Shown here one piece after another: positions 1 through 6,925 of a DNA stretch of 64,000 nt. This DNA is from Paramicrobacterium agarici (lineage in GTDB: Bacteria; Actinomycetota; Actinomycetes; Actinomycetales; Microbacteriaceae). Where the stretch lies: NCBI RefSeq assembly GCF_002563955.1, contig NZ_PDJE01000001.1, positions 2,604,001 through 2,668,000 of the forward strand. Reading direction: 5' to 3'. The position numbers and the translations under genes are program-made. The notes under the pieces are model-generated. The model saw only the letters and a list, made by a program, of their open reading frames with translations, did no database searches and had not been told where the DNA came from. Position 1 is the stretch's first letter. The number at the start of each line of letters is the position of its first letter.

Positions 1-404
1 ACGGCCTCGGGAAGGGCGGTTCCGGCGCGAATTGACGAGACCAGGTGGTCGACGACGTCGGGCCACAACATGCGATGCGTGCGTCGAGTCGCTCTCGCGC
101 GCCAGGTGACGATGAGAAGCGGCGTGAGCGCGCCGCCGAGTGCTGCGAGAAGAGTGAGAACGACGATTCCGAACATGGCCTGGACAATGCCCCCGGCAAC
201 TCCCGCGAGTAGAACGCACGCGACGATGAACGCCGGAACAGGAACCATTCCGAGCCCTGAGAGCGACAACCGAGTTCGAAGTTCGCGCGCCAGGCGTCCC
301 TGCGTCGTCCGCTTCGGCAGGATCGTCGTGTGGGGGAAGACCATCGAGACGACGATCAGCACTCCCCCGAGGCCGACCAGAGCTCCCAACGCAATGGCGA
401 TCAC
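1..404 (-). CDS. tadB: TadB-like Tad pilus inner-membrane protein (partial, runs off the window)
   Basis: Reading the minus strand from a GTG at 404 gives an open frame to base 1 with no stop. The N-terminus is hydrophobic (VIAIALGALVGLGGVLIVVS). A basic stretch follows, then two further membrane segments, then a conserved-looking segment ending WPDVVDHLVSSIRAGTALPE, which fits the start of the type II secretion F domain in TadB proteins. The family forms the inner-membrane platform that works with the CpaF/TadA ATPase to build Flp/Tad pili. The start overlaps the stop of the cpaF 3' half by 4 nt (GTGA), so the two were co-translated before cpaF was interrupted. Only about 134 residues are in the window; the rest lies to the left. 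Assignment is by motif and by position after cpaF. Confidence 0.75.
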   Translation of the reverse strand, partial: MIAIALGALVGLGGVLIVVSMVFPHTTILPKRTTQGRLARELRTRLSLSGLGMVPVPAFIVACVLLAGVAGGIVQAMFGIVVLTLLAALGGALTPLLIVTWRARATRRTHRMLWPDVVDHLVSSIRAGTALPEA

Positions 405-1192
405 GCGGCACCCCGGGTGACGAGCTCAGCGACGTCGATGCCAGCCGCGGCATACTTGTCCTGCCGTTCCGGTACCGCACCTGTTGCCGTCAAGCCCTCA
501 CGGGTGCGTCGGTAGATCGTCGTCGATTCGAGCTGTCCGTCGCTGGCTCGTCCGGTTGGAGCGGCGATCTCGACGACCCGTCGCACTCCCCCGGCGTCAC
601 GTGAGCAATGCACAACGAGATCGATGCACGACGCGACCGTCGGAACGACGAACGCGGCGTCGATGTTCGAACCGGCCAACAACGGCAACGTGCACAACTT
701 TCGAAGGGCGTCGTCCGCAGAGTTCGCGTGCAACGTGCAGGCGCCGGGAACTCCCGAGTTCAGCGCAATGAGCAGATCGAGGCTCTCTGCCTCGCGGACC
801 TCGCCCACGACGATGCGGTCAGGGCGCATGCGCAGCGATTCCTTGATGAGACGTCGAAGCGTAATCTCGCCTGTTCCCTCGAGGCTCGGCTGGCGACACT
901 GCATCCCCACGACATCCGCTGCTGTCACGTCGAGTTCGAACGTCTCCTCGACCGTGATCATGCGCTCCGACTGCGCCACGGAGTTCAGAAGCGCACCGAG
1001 CAGCGTCGTCTTGCCCGCCTGGGTCGCGCCGGACACGAGAACGTTGCACCCGACGCGAACACTCCGTGCCAAGAACTCCGACGCCTCGCGAGTGAGGGCG
1101 TCGCGCGCGACAAGGTCACCGAGCGTCCTGATGCGCGTCGTGAACTTGCGGATGTTGACTGCCATGTGCCTGCGGGTCACGAACCCTCGCAT
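401..1192 (-). pseudogene. cpaF: CpaF/TadA secretion ATPase, C-terminal half (split by inserted element)
   Basis: This is the nucleotide-binding half of a Tad pilus ATPase. It begins in the middle of the conserved region at VTRRHMAVNIRKF. Walker A is GATQAGKTT (about residues 55-63 of the fragment). Later come the acidic and His boxes (ESLRMRPDRIVVGEVRE, TLHANS) typical of PilT/VirB11-type hexameric ATPases. The N-terminal half is 12 kb away at 13233-13706 on the same strand. Joining ...RLHVVIPD to VTRRHMAVNIRKF gives a normal CpaF sequence in one frame. The ATG at 1192 and the first few codons (MRGF) belong to the inserted element, so any independent product would lack the N-terminal domain. 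The downstream tadB start overlaps the stop. The gene looks disrupted rather than decayed, because both halves are free of frameshifts. Confidence 0.88.
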
Positions 1193-1193
1193 G

Positions 1194-1208
1194 TTGCAGC
1201 GAATGCAA
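1194..1208. repeat. 15-bp near-palindrome near the left end of the element
   Basis: The sequence is TTGCAGCGAATGCAA, with 5-bp arms TTGCA/TGCAA. It lies about a dozen bases inside the left junction with cpaF. It matches the second site at 1332-1346 in 12 of 15 positions. A lone TTGCAA follows at about 1219. The position suits a recombinase arm or accessory-protein binding site. No equivalent is obvious at the right end. Confidence 0.5.
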
Positions 1209-1300
1209 CTGTTGACACTTGCAAACGAGGACTATTGGTCTCGGTCGGGCTGGTCCGCTCTGACCCTAACAGCGAGATCACGCGCCTCCCAAGATCCGAC

Positions 1301-1329
1301 TTGACTCGGTGATGCGCTATCCCATACTT
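1301..1329 (+). promoter_or_regulatory. Candidate sigma-70-type promoter of the recombinase operon
   Basis: TTGACT (1301-1306) and ATACTT (1324-1329) are separated by exactly 17 bases, close to consensus -35 and -10 elements. The expected transcription start, about 1336, lies only a few bases before the ATG at 1341, so the mRNA would be leaderless or nearly so. The start region is covered by the 15-bp palindrome at 1332-1346, which would be well placed as an operator. This is prediction from spacing only. Confidence 0.5.
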
Positions 1330-1331
1330 TG

Positions 1332-1346
1332 TTGCATCTAATGCAA
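1332..1346. repeat. 15-bp palindrome at the recombinase gene start (candidate operator)
   Basis: TTGCATCTAATGCAA is a perfect inverted repeat with 6-bp arms and a 3-bp centre. It overlaps the predicted transcription start and the ATG at 1341 and is related to the 1194-1208 site (shared TTGCA, then ATGCAA). The helix-turn-helix protein encoded at 2450-2785 in the same operon is the obvious candidate to bind it; the recombinase is the alternative. No binding evidence exists here. Confidence 0.55.
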
Positions 1347-2453
1347 GATTTTGGGAGCTCTCCAGCCGCACTTCGACTGCTCACCTCGGCGTCGAACGTC
1401 GCTTTGGCGAACCCGGAGCAGCAGGTCTTCGACGCGATGATGGACGGCTGGCGGAATCAGCAGCTGTCGCGAGGGCTCCGTGAGCAGACCATCCAGAACC
1501 GCGTGGCGACGGTGGCCCGCTTCCGGGAGTTCGCGGACAAGCCGCCGTGGAAGTGGACGGTCGCTGACGTTGACGAGTTCACAAGGGAAGCCACCGATCG
1601 CAGGCTGGCGCTGTCCACTCTGCGTCACCACCATGGCGCAATCCGCGGGTTCTGCGACTACCTGACGAATCCGTTGTACGACTGGATGGAGATCTGCGAA
1701 CGGGAGTTCGGCGAGATCCCGTCGCAGGTGTGCTTGCCATGGAACACGGTCGCGCATCGGTTTGAGTTCGAGGGCGACGGAAAGCGCCGGCCGTTCACCT
1801 ACGACGAGGTGGAGCGCCTGTTCGACACCGCTGACGCCCGGGTTGAGTTGCTCGTGAGCTCGGGACGAAAAGGCGCGCTCGGGGCGCTGCGGGACGCGCA
1901 GCTGCTGAAGACGGTCTACGCGTTCGGGCTGCGCCGCACCGAGGTGGTGATGCTCGACACCGTCGACCTGCACCACAACGCCAAGATGCGCCAATGGGGA
2001 CGCTACGGTGCGATCCACGTGCGGTGGGCGAAGGCTGCTGGCGGCGGCGCTCCTCGTCGTCGCACAGTGCTGCTGGTGCCGGAGTTCGACTGGTGGGTGC
2101 CGGGCATGCAGCAGTGGCTCGAACAGGCCCGGGAACGGTTTGCGCCCGGTGACGACCTCGACGCGCTCTGGGTGACCGAGCGACGCACCCGCCTGTCCGC
2201 CGGCTATCTCGACCGGAGGTTCGCGGAACTGCGGGACGAGGCCGGCCTGTCGAAGGATCTGACGCTGCACAGCCTCCGGCATTCCTACGTCACGCACCTG
2301 CTCGAGTTCGGCTACGCCGAGCGATTCGTGCAGGAGCAGGTCGGGCACATGCACGCGTCGACGACGTCGATCTACGCCTCCGTCAGTTCGGACTACAAGA
2401 ACCGGGTGCTTGCAGAGGCATTGAAGGCCCTCATCGAAGGAGAAGCGGAATGA
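1341..2453 (+). CDS. Site-specific tyrosine recombinase of the element
   Basis: About 370 residues from ATG 1341; an upstream TTG at 1329 would add four. A SAM-like core-binding domain occupies roughly residues 25-120 (one DNA-binding segment reads LRHHHGAIRGFCDYL). A catalytic domain follows that retains all expected residues: Arg I in FGLRRTEVV, the HxxRH box in LHSLRHSYVTH, the second His in VGHMHAS, and the nucleophilic Tyr in TSIYASVS. It should cut and rejoin DNA through a 3'-phosphotyrosine to integrate and excise the element. It lies at the extreme left end, reads inward, and shares a 4-nt overlap with the helix-turn-helix gene, so the three module genes look like one operon. The start is chosen because the -10 box ends at 1329, which suggests leaderless translation from 1341. 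Confidence 0.9.
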   Translation: MQDFGSSPAALRLLTSASNVALANPEQQVFDAMMDGWRNQQLSRGLREQTIQNRVATVARFREFADKPPWKWTVADVDEFTREATDRRLALSTLRHHHGAIRGFCDYLTNPLYDWMEICEREFGEIPSQVCLPWNTVAHRFEFEGDGKRRPFTYDEVERLFDTADARVELLVSSGRKGALGALRDAQLLKTVYAFGLRRTEVVMLDTVDLHHNAKMRQWGRYGAIHVRWAKAAGGGAPRRRTVLLVPEFDWWVPGMQQWLEQARERFAPGDDLDALWVTERRTRLSAGYLDRRFAELRDEAGLSKDLTLHSLRHSYVTHLLEFGYAERFVQEQVGHMHASTTSIYASVSSDYKNRVLAEALKALIEGEAE

Positions 2454-2785
2454 CCGTTGAACTTGAGACCGGATGGAACCTGCGCAGCGTGATGGCGTCA
2501 CGCGGCATCTTCCAGACCTCCAAGCTGAGACCTCTGCTTGAGGAGCGCGGCATCGGCCTCTCCCGAGAGCAGGTCTATCGGCTGGTGACGCAACCGCCGC
2601 AACGGGTGCGTCTCGACGTCCTCGCCGCACTCTGCGACGCGCTGGAGTGCTCCCTCGACGATCTTGTGACGATCACCCGCCGCGAGGCCGCGGCCCCGAT
2701 CGCCGTGGGCGAAGAAGCGACTCGCGGGTCGATCGGCGATCTCAGGCCCGTTCGCGCCACCATCCGCCGTCCACGCACCAAGTAG
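2450..2785 (+). CDS. Small XRE-like helix-turn-helix protein of the recombination module
   Basis: 111 residues starting ATGA-overlapped with the recombinase stop. A Cro/XRE-type helix-turn-helix spans roughly residues 12-80: a helix around LRPLLEERG, a recognition-like segment LSREQVYRLVTQPPQRVRLDVLAALC, then ALECSLDDLV, the usual end of XRE domains in small actinobacterial regulators. The tail is basic (VRATIRRPRTK). Position between two recombinase-type genes suggests an operon repressor or a recombination directionality factor that sets integration against excision. The candidate target is the palindrome pair at 1194-1208 and 1332-1346. Domain call is firm; role is inference. Confidence 0.8.
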   Translation: MTVELETGWNLRSVMASRGIFQTSKLRPLLEERGIGLSREQVYRLVTQPPQRVRLDVLAALCDALECSLDDLVTITRREAAAPIAVGEEATRGSIGDLRPVRATIRRPRTK

Positions 2786-2791
2786 ACCGTC

Positions 2792-4753
2792 GTGGCCAAG
2801 CCGCCGCAGGAGCCGCGTGTCGCAGAGGTCGTGATGCTCATCCAGTGGGTCGCGATCGAGATCCCGACGGAACGTCTCGTTGAGATCGTGAGCACGGTCG
2901 CTCCGGTGCCGCTCACGCAACGCCTGCTCGAGCTCGCTCTCCTCAAGCAACCCGGAGTTCTCGAAGGACGTCACGCGAATGTGCCTGTGACGGTTCAGGA
3001 CCTTGCGCACGCGCTCGTCGCCGAGGGCGCGAGTCGGGTTGTCCTGCCGACGTGCGAGTCGTGCGGCCGTGCTGTCCGCATGCCGCACAAGACGCCGAGC
3101 GGCGGACGTCGCTGCTCCCGCTGCGAACGAAACGCCAGATCCGTCGCATGCGCGACCTGCGGCCAGGTGAGGCCGGTGCAGCGCACCATCGACGGGAAGC
3201 GGTACTGCCGTGAATGCTGGCGTGCTGATCCCCGTTCCTTCGACCATTGCTCCCGGTGCGGTCAGCACGCGACCATCGTCGTCCGTCGCCCCGAGCTCGT
3301 CTGCCTGGCCTGTTACACCGCGCCAGTCAAGACCTGCGGGCTCTGCGGAGAGCCCGGCCGGGTCGCATCCCATCTCGACGGGCGACGCGTCTGCGCCCGC
3401 TGCTACTACGCGATGCGCACGCCGCAACCCTGCCCTGAATGCGGGCGCAAGGTGTTCCTCACCGGGTTCATGAACGACCAGAAGGTCTGCGCGGATTGCG
3501 CCGGCACGCCGATCACGATGGCGTGTCCCGGCTGCGGTTCAATCGAAGAAGTGCGCAAGCATCGCCTCTGCGCCGAGTGCCGCCGCCCGATCACCATCCA
3601 GCGACTCCTCTGCGATGAGACCGGTGATATCCGCCCGGAGCTTCAGCCTCTTGCTGACTACCTGCTCACGCACCATGGCAAGGCGAATTCTCTGGAGCGG
3701 TGGCAGCACAAGAGCAAATGTGCCGCCGTGCTCCGCGAACTCGCCGAGGGAACCCTGCCTCTCGCCGCCGACGCGATCATGACCAGAGCCCAGTCGGGGC
3801 AGTCCGTGGCATTCCTCCTTTCGCTGCTGGTTCGCTCCGGCGTACTGCCGGAGCTTGACGTCGAGGCCGCGCGCTTCGACCACTGGCTCGAGAACTGGCT
3901 ATCGGAGGTTGGGCACGCCGAAGACCGGCTTGTCCTGCGCCGGTACTGCACCTGGGAGTTGCTCCGTTCGACGCGCGCATTCCGGGCGGTGTCTCGCGGC
4001 CCGTCGAGCCCTGCGGCTGGCTTCCAACGGCAACGCGCAGCGCTCAAGTACTGTGCCGCGCTCCTGCACGAAATCCGATCGCAGCGCGAGACGCTCGCCA
4101 CCTTCCCCCAACGCCGCCTCGACGCGTTCCTCACGGACTCCCCGAGTCAGCGGGACGCGTTGGCACCATTCACCCGCTGGTTGCGACGCCACCAGTTGAG
4201 CACCCTACGCGTCGAGTTCCGGCCGAGTCGCCTCGAGGGCCGGCACTACGAGTCCGACCATCGATGGCAGATGGCCCGTCGATTCCTCACCGATTCGGAC
4301 ATGGACTCGAAGACCCGTGCTGCGGGCCTGCTCGTTCTCCTCTACGGCATCCAGCTCACCCGCATCATCACCCTCACCCGCGATCAGGTCGACGCGACCT
4401 CCCAGCCCGTGAAGCTCACTATCGGGGCGGAACCTATCGAGCTCCCCAAGATTCTCGGAGACGCGATCATCGACCTGGTCGACGCGTCGATGCGCCATCC
4501 CGAAGGATGGCTATTCCCCGGCAGAAACCCGGGGCTCCATCTCACCCCGGGGTCGATCAGTCGCCGCCTCCGCGCCGAAGGGCTCCGCTCCGGAAGCGCC
4601 CGGACGACCGCCCTCATCGAACTCACCCGGCAGATGCACCCGCGGATCGTGTCCGACTTGCTCGGCATAACGCCGGCGTCGGCCGCCGCGTGGTCGCGCC
4701 TCGCCAGTGGGGACTGGTCCGACTACCCAAAGATCCGCTCGGTGTCCGACTGA
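2792..4753 (+). CDS. Six-zinc-finger protein with degenerate tyrosine-recombinase-like C-terminus
   Basis: 653 residues from GTG 2792, seven bases after the preceding stop. Residues 88-263 hold twelve CxxC pairs in order (CESC, CSRC, CATC, CREC, CSRC, CLAC, CGLC, CARC, CPEC, CADC, CPGC, CAEC), enough for six four-cysteine zinc ribbons. The C-terminal third (about 470-645) follows the integrase fold pattern: LLVLLYGIQLTRIITLTRDQV-like first box, WLFPGRNPG, SISRRLRAEGLRSG, and DLLGITPASAAAWSRL where active enzymes have a GHxxxxTxxxY segment. The catalytic positions are altered: Arg I displaced, HxxR reads SGSAR, the second His is Ile, and Trp sits near the Tyr site. So it probably binds DNA and partners the active recombinase rather than cutting. 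It stands where Tn554 has a second recombinase, but I cannot show homology. Confidence 0.7.
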   Translation: MAKPPQEPRVAEVVMLIQWVAIEIPTERLVEIVSTVAPVPLTQRLLELALLKQPGVLEGRHANVPVTVQDLAHALVAEGASRVVLPTCESCGRAVRMPHKTPSGGRRCSRCERNARSVACATCGQVRPVQRTIDGKRYCRECWRADPRSFDHCSRCGQHATIVVRRPELVCLACYTAPVKTCGLCGEPGRVASHLDGRRVCARCYYAMRTPQPCPECGRKVFLTGFMNDQKVCADCAGTPITMACPGCGSIEEVRKHRLCAECRRPITIQRLLCDETGDIRPELQPLADYLLTHHGKANSLERWQHKSKCAAVLRELAEGTLPLAADAIMTRAQSGQSVAFLLSLLVRSGVLPELDVEAARFDHWLENWLSEVGHAEDRLVLRRYCTWELLRSTRAFRAVSRGPSSPAAGFQRQRAALKYCAALLHEIRSQRETLATFPQRRLDAFLTDSPSQRDALAPFTRWLRRHQLSTLRVEFRPSRLEGRHYESDHRWQMARRFLTDSDMDSKTRAAGLLVLLYGIQLTRIITLTRDQVDATSQPVKLTIGAEPIELPKILGDAIIDLVDASMRHPEGWLFPGRNPGLHLTPGSISRRLRAEGLRSGSARTTALIELTRQMHPRIVSDLLGITPASAAAWSRLASGDWSDYPKIRSVSD

Positions 4754-4762
4754 CAACGAAGC

Positions 4763-5104
4763 TCAGCCCAGCAGCGCCTTCGCCGCGTCGGCGAGCGTGC
4801 CGGTGGTCGGCTGGTAGTACGCCCATTTCCCGCGCTGCTCGCGCGTGACGAGGCCGGCCTCGACGAGCAGCTTCATGTGGTGGGAGATCGTCGGCTGCGA
4901 CAGGCCCACGGGGTCGGTGAGGTCGCAGACGCACATCTCGCCGGCGCTGCTCCCGACGATCATCGAGAGCAGCTTCACCCGCGTCGGGTCGCCGAGGGCC
5001 TTGAAGACCTTCGCGAGGTCGTGGGCGGTGCCGTCGTCCATCGCCTGGCCGGGGGTGCAGCAGGAGTCGGCGCTGGTGTCGATGGTGACGGGCAGTGCGT
5101 TCAT
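4763..5104 (-). CDS. arsR: ArsR-family arsenite-sensing repressor
   Basis: 113 residues from ATG 5104; the open frame continues far upstream but that part is antisense to the flavoprotein gene. Winged-helix ArsR fold: ALGDPTRVKLLSMI, then GLSQPTISHHMKLLVEAGLV (recognition helix), then the wing EQRGKWAYYQP. The sensor is the CVCD pair just before the recognition helix (MCVCDL), with an extra CC pair near the N-terminus (ADSCCTPGQ). In this family As(III) or Sb(III) binding to these cysteines releases DNA. It is divergent from the ArsO-like gene and separated by the operator at 5125-5140, so it probably represses itself and that gene. A matching operator before trxB at 13091 suggests control of the whole ars operon. 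Confidence 0.9.
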   Translation of the reverse strand: MNALPVTIDTSADSCCTPGQAMDDGTAHDLAKVFKALGDPTRVKLLSMIVGSSAGEMCVCDLTDPVGLSQPTISHHMKLLVEAGLVTREQRGKWAYYQPTTGTLADAAKALLG

Positions 5105-5124
5105 GGCTCTATTCTGCCCGACGT

Positions 5125-5140
5125 ATTGACATCTGTCGAT
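5125..5140. promoter_or_regulatory. ArsR-type operator between arsR and the flavoprotein gene
   Basis: ATTGACATCTGTCGAT is a near-perfect palindrome (ATTGACA-TC-TGTCGAT, one mismatch between arms). It lies in the divergent intergenic region, 21 bases from the arsR start. An almost identical sequence, ATTGACATCTATCGAA, stands before trxB at 13091-13106. Such imperfect palindromes are usual ArsR/SmtB targets. The match of two sites inside one element is the main evidence. Confidence 0.7.
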
Positions 5141-5197
5141 ATGAGCGTCAGGATCGTCTTGTCTCACATCGAAGAACGTCAATGCATGGAGGTCGCA

Positions 5198-6517
5198 GTG
5201 AACCCTGTCGTCGTCATCGGTGCTGGTCCGCAGGGACTGGCCGCCGCAGCCCATCTGATCGAGCGGGGGCTCGAACCGCTCGTCCTGGAGTCCGGCGACG
5301 CCGCCGCTTCGGCTGTGGCCGAATGGGGCCACGTGCGCTTGTTCTCGCCGTGGACGGAGCTCACCGACCCCGCGTCGCGACGTCTGCTGGAGCCGACTGG
5401 ATGGTCGGCCCCGACGCAGGGCTACCCGACCGGCGCGCAGTGGATCGAGCGGTACCTCGCGCCCCTCAGCAATGTGCTCGGCGACCGCGTGCGCTACGGG
5501 ACGCGGGTCGTCGGCGTCGGCCGGGAGGGCCGCGACCTCTCCGTCGACGCCGGCCGCGCCGAGCAGCCCTTCGTCGTCCACGTCGAGCGCGCGGACGGCA
5601 CCGAGGAGCGGATCGAAGCGCGTGCGGTGATCGACGCTTCGGGCACCTGGCGCACTCCGAGCCCTGCCGGAGCTGACGGGCTGCCCGCGCTCGGGGAACG
5701 CGCTGCAGTCGATGCGGAGCTCCTGGAGCATCGCATGCCCGCGATCGAGGACGCGACCGCGCTGGCTGGCCAGCACATCGTGGTGGTCGGCAACGGCCAC
5801 TCCGCCGCGACGACGATCGGTACGCTCTCTCGCGTGGCCAAGCGCGAGCCGGGGACGCGGATCACCTGGGTGCTCCGGCGCGGCGCGGTCGGCAACACCT
5901 TCGGCGGCGGCAGCGCCGACGAGCTGCCCGAGCGCGGCGCGCTGGGACAGCGGGCGAAGAAGGCCGTCGAGGACGGGCTCGTCGATCTCGTCACTGGATT
6001 CCGCACGGAGCAGGTCGTCATCGATGGCGGTCAGGCGGTGCTCATCGCGGAGGACGGCCGCCGGCTCGACCCTGCCGCTCGGGTGTTCGTCGCGACCGGC
6101 TTCCGCCCAGACTTGTCCTTCCTCTCGGAGATCCGTCTCGACCTCGACATGCGCCTGCAGGCCCCGTCGAAGATCGCTGCGGAGGTTGATCCGAACGTGC
6201 ACTCGTGCGGCTCCGTGCGGGCCACGGGCGCTGCTGATCTCGCCCAGCCCGAGTCGGGCTTCTACATCGTCGGTGCGAAGTCCTACGGGCGTGCGCCGAC
6301 GTTCCTCGCTCTGACCGGGTTCGAGCAGGTGCGCAGCGTCGTCGCCGCGATCGCCGGGGACCACGAGGCCGCCGAGCGCGTGGAGCTCGCTCTGCCGGAC
6401 ACCGGCGTGTGCGGAGGCTCCGGCCTCTTCGACGCGCCGGACGAGTCTGCCAGCACGGGATCGTGTTGCGCGCCGGCCCCGCAGCTCATCCAGCTCGGCG
6501 TGGGTTCGGCCTCGTAG
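5198..6517 (+). CDS. ArsO-like FAD-dependent monooxygenase/oxidoreductase
   Basis: About 439 residues from GTG 5198, which has GGAGG at 5188-5192 at good distance; ATG 5186 would add four residues. The N-terminal dinucleotide-binding motif is VVVIGAGPQGLAAA. An internal second Rossmann motif, IVVVGNGHSAATTIG, suits NADPH. The ATGFRPDLSFL segment is typical of flavin-containing monooxygenases. The C-terminus has several cysteines (CGGSG, GSCCAP). Homologues in arsenic operons are called ArsO; their substrate is not settled (oxidation of organic arsenic or thiols is proposed in general). It is divergent from arsR across one operator, so arsenite-inducible. Reaction unproven; family call is good. 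Confidence 0.75.
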   Translation: MNPVVVIGAGPQGLAAAAHLIERGLEPLVLESGDAAASAVAEWGHVRLFSPWTELTDPASRRLLEPTGWSAPTQGYPTGAQWIERYLAPLSNVLGDRVRYGTRVVGVGREGRDLSVDAGRAEQPFVVHVERADGTEERIEARAVIDASGTWRTPSPAGADGLPALGERAAVDAELLEHRMPAIEDATALAGQHIVVVGNGHSAATTIGTLSRVAKREPGTRITWVLRRGAVGNTFGGGSADELPERGALGQRAKKAVEDGLVDLVTGFRTEQVVIDGGQAVLIAEDGRRLDPAARVFVATGFRPDLSFLSEIRLDLDMRLQAPSKIAAEVDPNVHSCGSVRATGAADLAQPESGFYIVGAKSYGRAPTFLALTGFEQVRSVVAAIAGDHEAAERVELALPDTGVCGGSGLFDAPDESASTGSCCAPAPQLIQLGVGSAS

Positions 6518-6554
6518 GTTCACTACCCATTCGGTTCATGTCAGTGCTGGCTGT

Positions 6555-6576
6555 ATAGTCAGTGTGTGCTGACTAT
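6555..6576. promoter_or_regulatory. CmtR-type operator overlapping the cmtR start
   Basis: A perfect 8-bp inverted repeat, ATAGTCAG-N6-CTGACTAT. A TATAGT hexamer at 6554-6559 could be the -10 box, which would put the transcription start on or next to the GTG at 6566, inside the repeat. Repressor binding here would directly block initiation. It differs from the ars operators, so the two metal circuits are separate. Confidence 0.7.
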
Positions 6577-6925
6577 TGCTTCGCGTCTTGACGTCATGAA
6601 CCGGCTCGGCCGGGCGATGGCGGACCCGACGCGTTCCCGGATCCTGATGACCCTGCTCGCCGGCCCGAGCTATCCCGCCGTGCTCTCGCGCGAGCTGAAA
6701 CTGACCCGCTCGAACGTCTCGAACCACCTGACCTGCTTGCGCGACTGCGGGATCGTGGTCGCTGAGCCCGAGGGGAGGCAGACGCGCTACGAGATCGCGG
6801 ACCCGCACCTGGCGGCGGCGCTGACCGCGTTGGTGGACGTGACTCTCGCGGTAGACGAGCACGCGCCCTGCATAGACGCGGCGTGCACGGTGCCGGGCTG
6901 CTGCGGGATGGGAGCGAGCGAGTGA
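6566..6925 (+). CDS. cmtR: CmtR-like Cd(II)/Pb(II)-sensing ArsR/SmtB repressor
   Basis: 119 residues from GTG 6566, probably leaderless. ALADPT-type helix start (AMADPTRSRILMTLL), recognition helix LTRSNVSNHLTCLRDCG, wing EGRQTRYEIADPHL. Cysteines fall at 57, 61 and 102, the three positions known to bind Cd/Pb in Mycobacterium tuberculosis CmtR; two more pairs follow near the C-terminus (AACTVPGCCG). It overlaps the P-type ATPase start by GTGA, so sensor and pump are translationally coupled. Autoregulation through the palindrome at 6555-6576 is likely. Identification is strong from the aligned cysteines and general similarity; which metal it prefers is inferred. Confidence 0.9.
   Translation: MLTIASRLDVMNRLGRAMADPTRSRILMTLLAGPSYPAVLSRELKLTRSNVSNHLTCLRDCGIVVAEPEGRQTRYEIADPHLAAALTALVDVTLAVDEHAPCIDAACTVPGCCGMGASE

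Noticed and set aside
1338..2630. 430-codon open frame on the minus strand over the recombinase gene
   Set aside because: It lies antisense to a clear tyrosine recombinase and shows only the biased Arg/Pro/Val/Gly composition of high-GC shadows.
4763..6523. 586-codon minus-strand frame ending in ArsR
   Set aside because: Only the last 113 codons look like protein; the rest is antisense to the flavoprotein gene. ArsR begins at ATG 5104.
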